DNA from: Bacillota bacterium | Lineage (GTDB): Bacteria; Bacillota; Clostridia; Peptostreptococcales; Anaerovoracaceae | Direction of reading: 5' to 3' | NCBI GenBank assembly: GCA_023415235.1 | Contig: JAEZLP010000052.1 | Coordinates: 1-38,773, forward strand | Length of the DNA stretch: 38,773 nt | Shown: piece by piece, positions 38,726 through 38,773 of the stretch | Numbering within the stretch: position 1 is the stretch's first letter | How the letters are laid out: each line of letters opens with the position of its first letter | Notes under the pieces: generated by a model | What the model was told of the DNA's origin: nothing | Database searches by the model: none | What the model saw: the letters and a program-made list of their open reading frames with translations, nothing else | Position numbers and translations under genes: made by a program

Positions 38726-38773
38726 CCGGCGACGTCCTACTTTCCCAGGCAGCTGCCCGCCAAGTATCATCAG
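38726..38773 (-). rRNA. 5S ribosomal RNA, 3' part (cut by window edge)
   Basis: Read on the minus strand, the sequence carries CTGGGAAAGTAGGACGTCGC, the conserved 3' end of Firmicute 5S rRNA, then CGG and a T-run. Only about 48 bases are inside the window; the rest of the rRNA operon lies to the right. Confidence 0.9.

Overview
The window looks like chromosomal DNA of an anaerobic, low-to-mid G+C Firmicute of class Clostridia. The evidence is gene content (WhiA, YvcK, RapZ, superoxide reductase, bacteriohemerythrins, HD-GYP and YuxH-type signalling proteins, phenylacetate-CoA ligase with an ACT protein, and a Kce-like enzyme typical of amino-acid fermenters), strong AGGAGG-type ribosome binding sites and Bacillus/Clostridium-style terminators. 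I cannot name the genus; an amino-acid-fermenting, Anaerovorax-like lineage is only a guess.

Layout. Positions 1-1620 are an accessory islet: a membrane-anchored protein of unknown function between what look like insertion-sequence ends on the left and a tandem 18-bp repeat array on the right. Positions 1742-7056 hold an RlmD-type rRNA methyltransferase, a Crp/Fnr regulator divergent from a ferredoxin-like protein, a 45-residue small protein between two near-identical terminators, a TetR regulator with two tandem DNA-binding domains, and an HD-GYP protein. Positions 7058-10292 hold FmdE-like, YbgC-type thioesterase and DUF4173 / Xre / DUF2975 genes. Positions 10602-16102 are the conserved murB-php-rapZ-yvcK-whiA operon with a Kce-like gene inserted before whiA. 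argGH follows (16420-18991), then a Fic-fold protein lacking its catalytic motif, a broken mgtC/sapB gene, a Cys-rich helical repeat protein and a YuxH-like EAL/HDOD protein.

Positions 22786-28088 carry, on the minus strand, an oxaloacetate-decarboxylase/pyruvate-carboxylase carboxyltransferase subunit without a biotin domain, molybdenum cofactor genes (MOSC, moaC, moaA) and speE/speD. An unrecognised 191-residue protein comes next, then ACT plus phenylacetate-CoA ligase and a PaaI thioesterase. Positions 31464-37834 form an oxygen-response neighbourhood: superoxide reductase, a bacteriohemerythrin with one metal-ligand His replaced by Gln, a methyltransferase, a second bacteriohemerythrin with all ligands that overlaps a CheX-like gene by one base, and a 1120-residue chemoreceptor with repeated HAMP-like units.

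The right end, read on the minus strand, is 5S rRNA (cut by the window edge), tRNA-Glu, tRNA-Leu, then about 130 bp of non-coding DNA that folds on paper into a multi-branched structure closed by copies of the tRNA-Leu T-arm sequence. That element, flanked by a 33-bp near-perfect duplication of the tRNA 3' end, is the most unusual object in the window. Other points of interest are the tandem-HTH TetR protein, the hemerythrin/CheX/chemoreceptor neighbourhood, the CGGAAT/ATTCCG operator array before superoxide reductase, and an apparent class II Crp/Fnr site in the crp/ferredoxin intergenic region.
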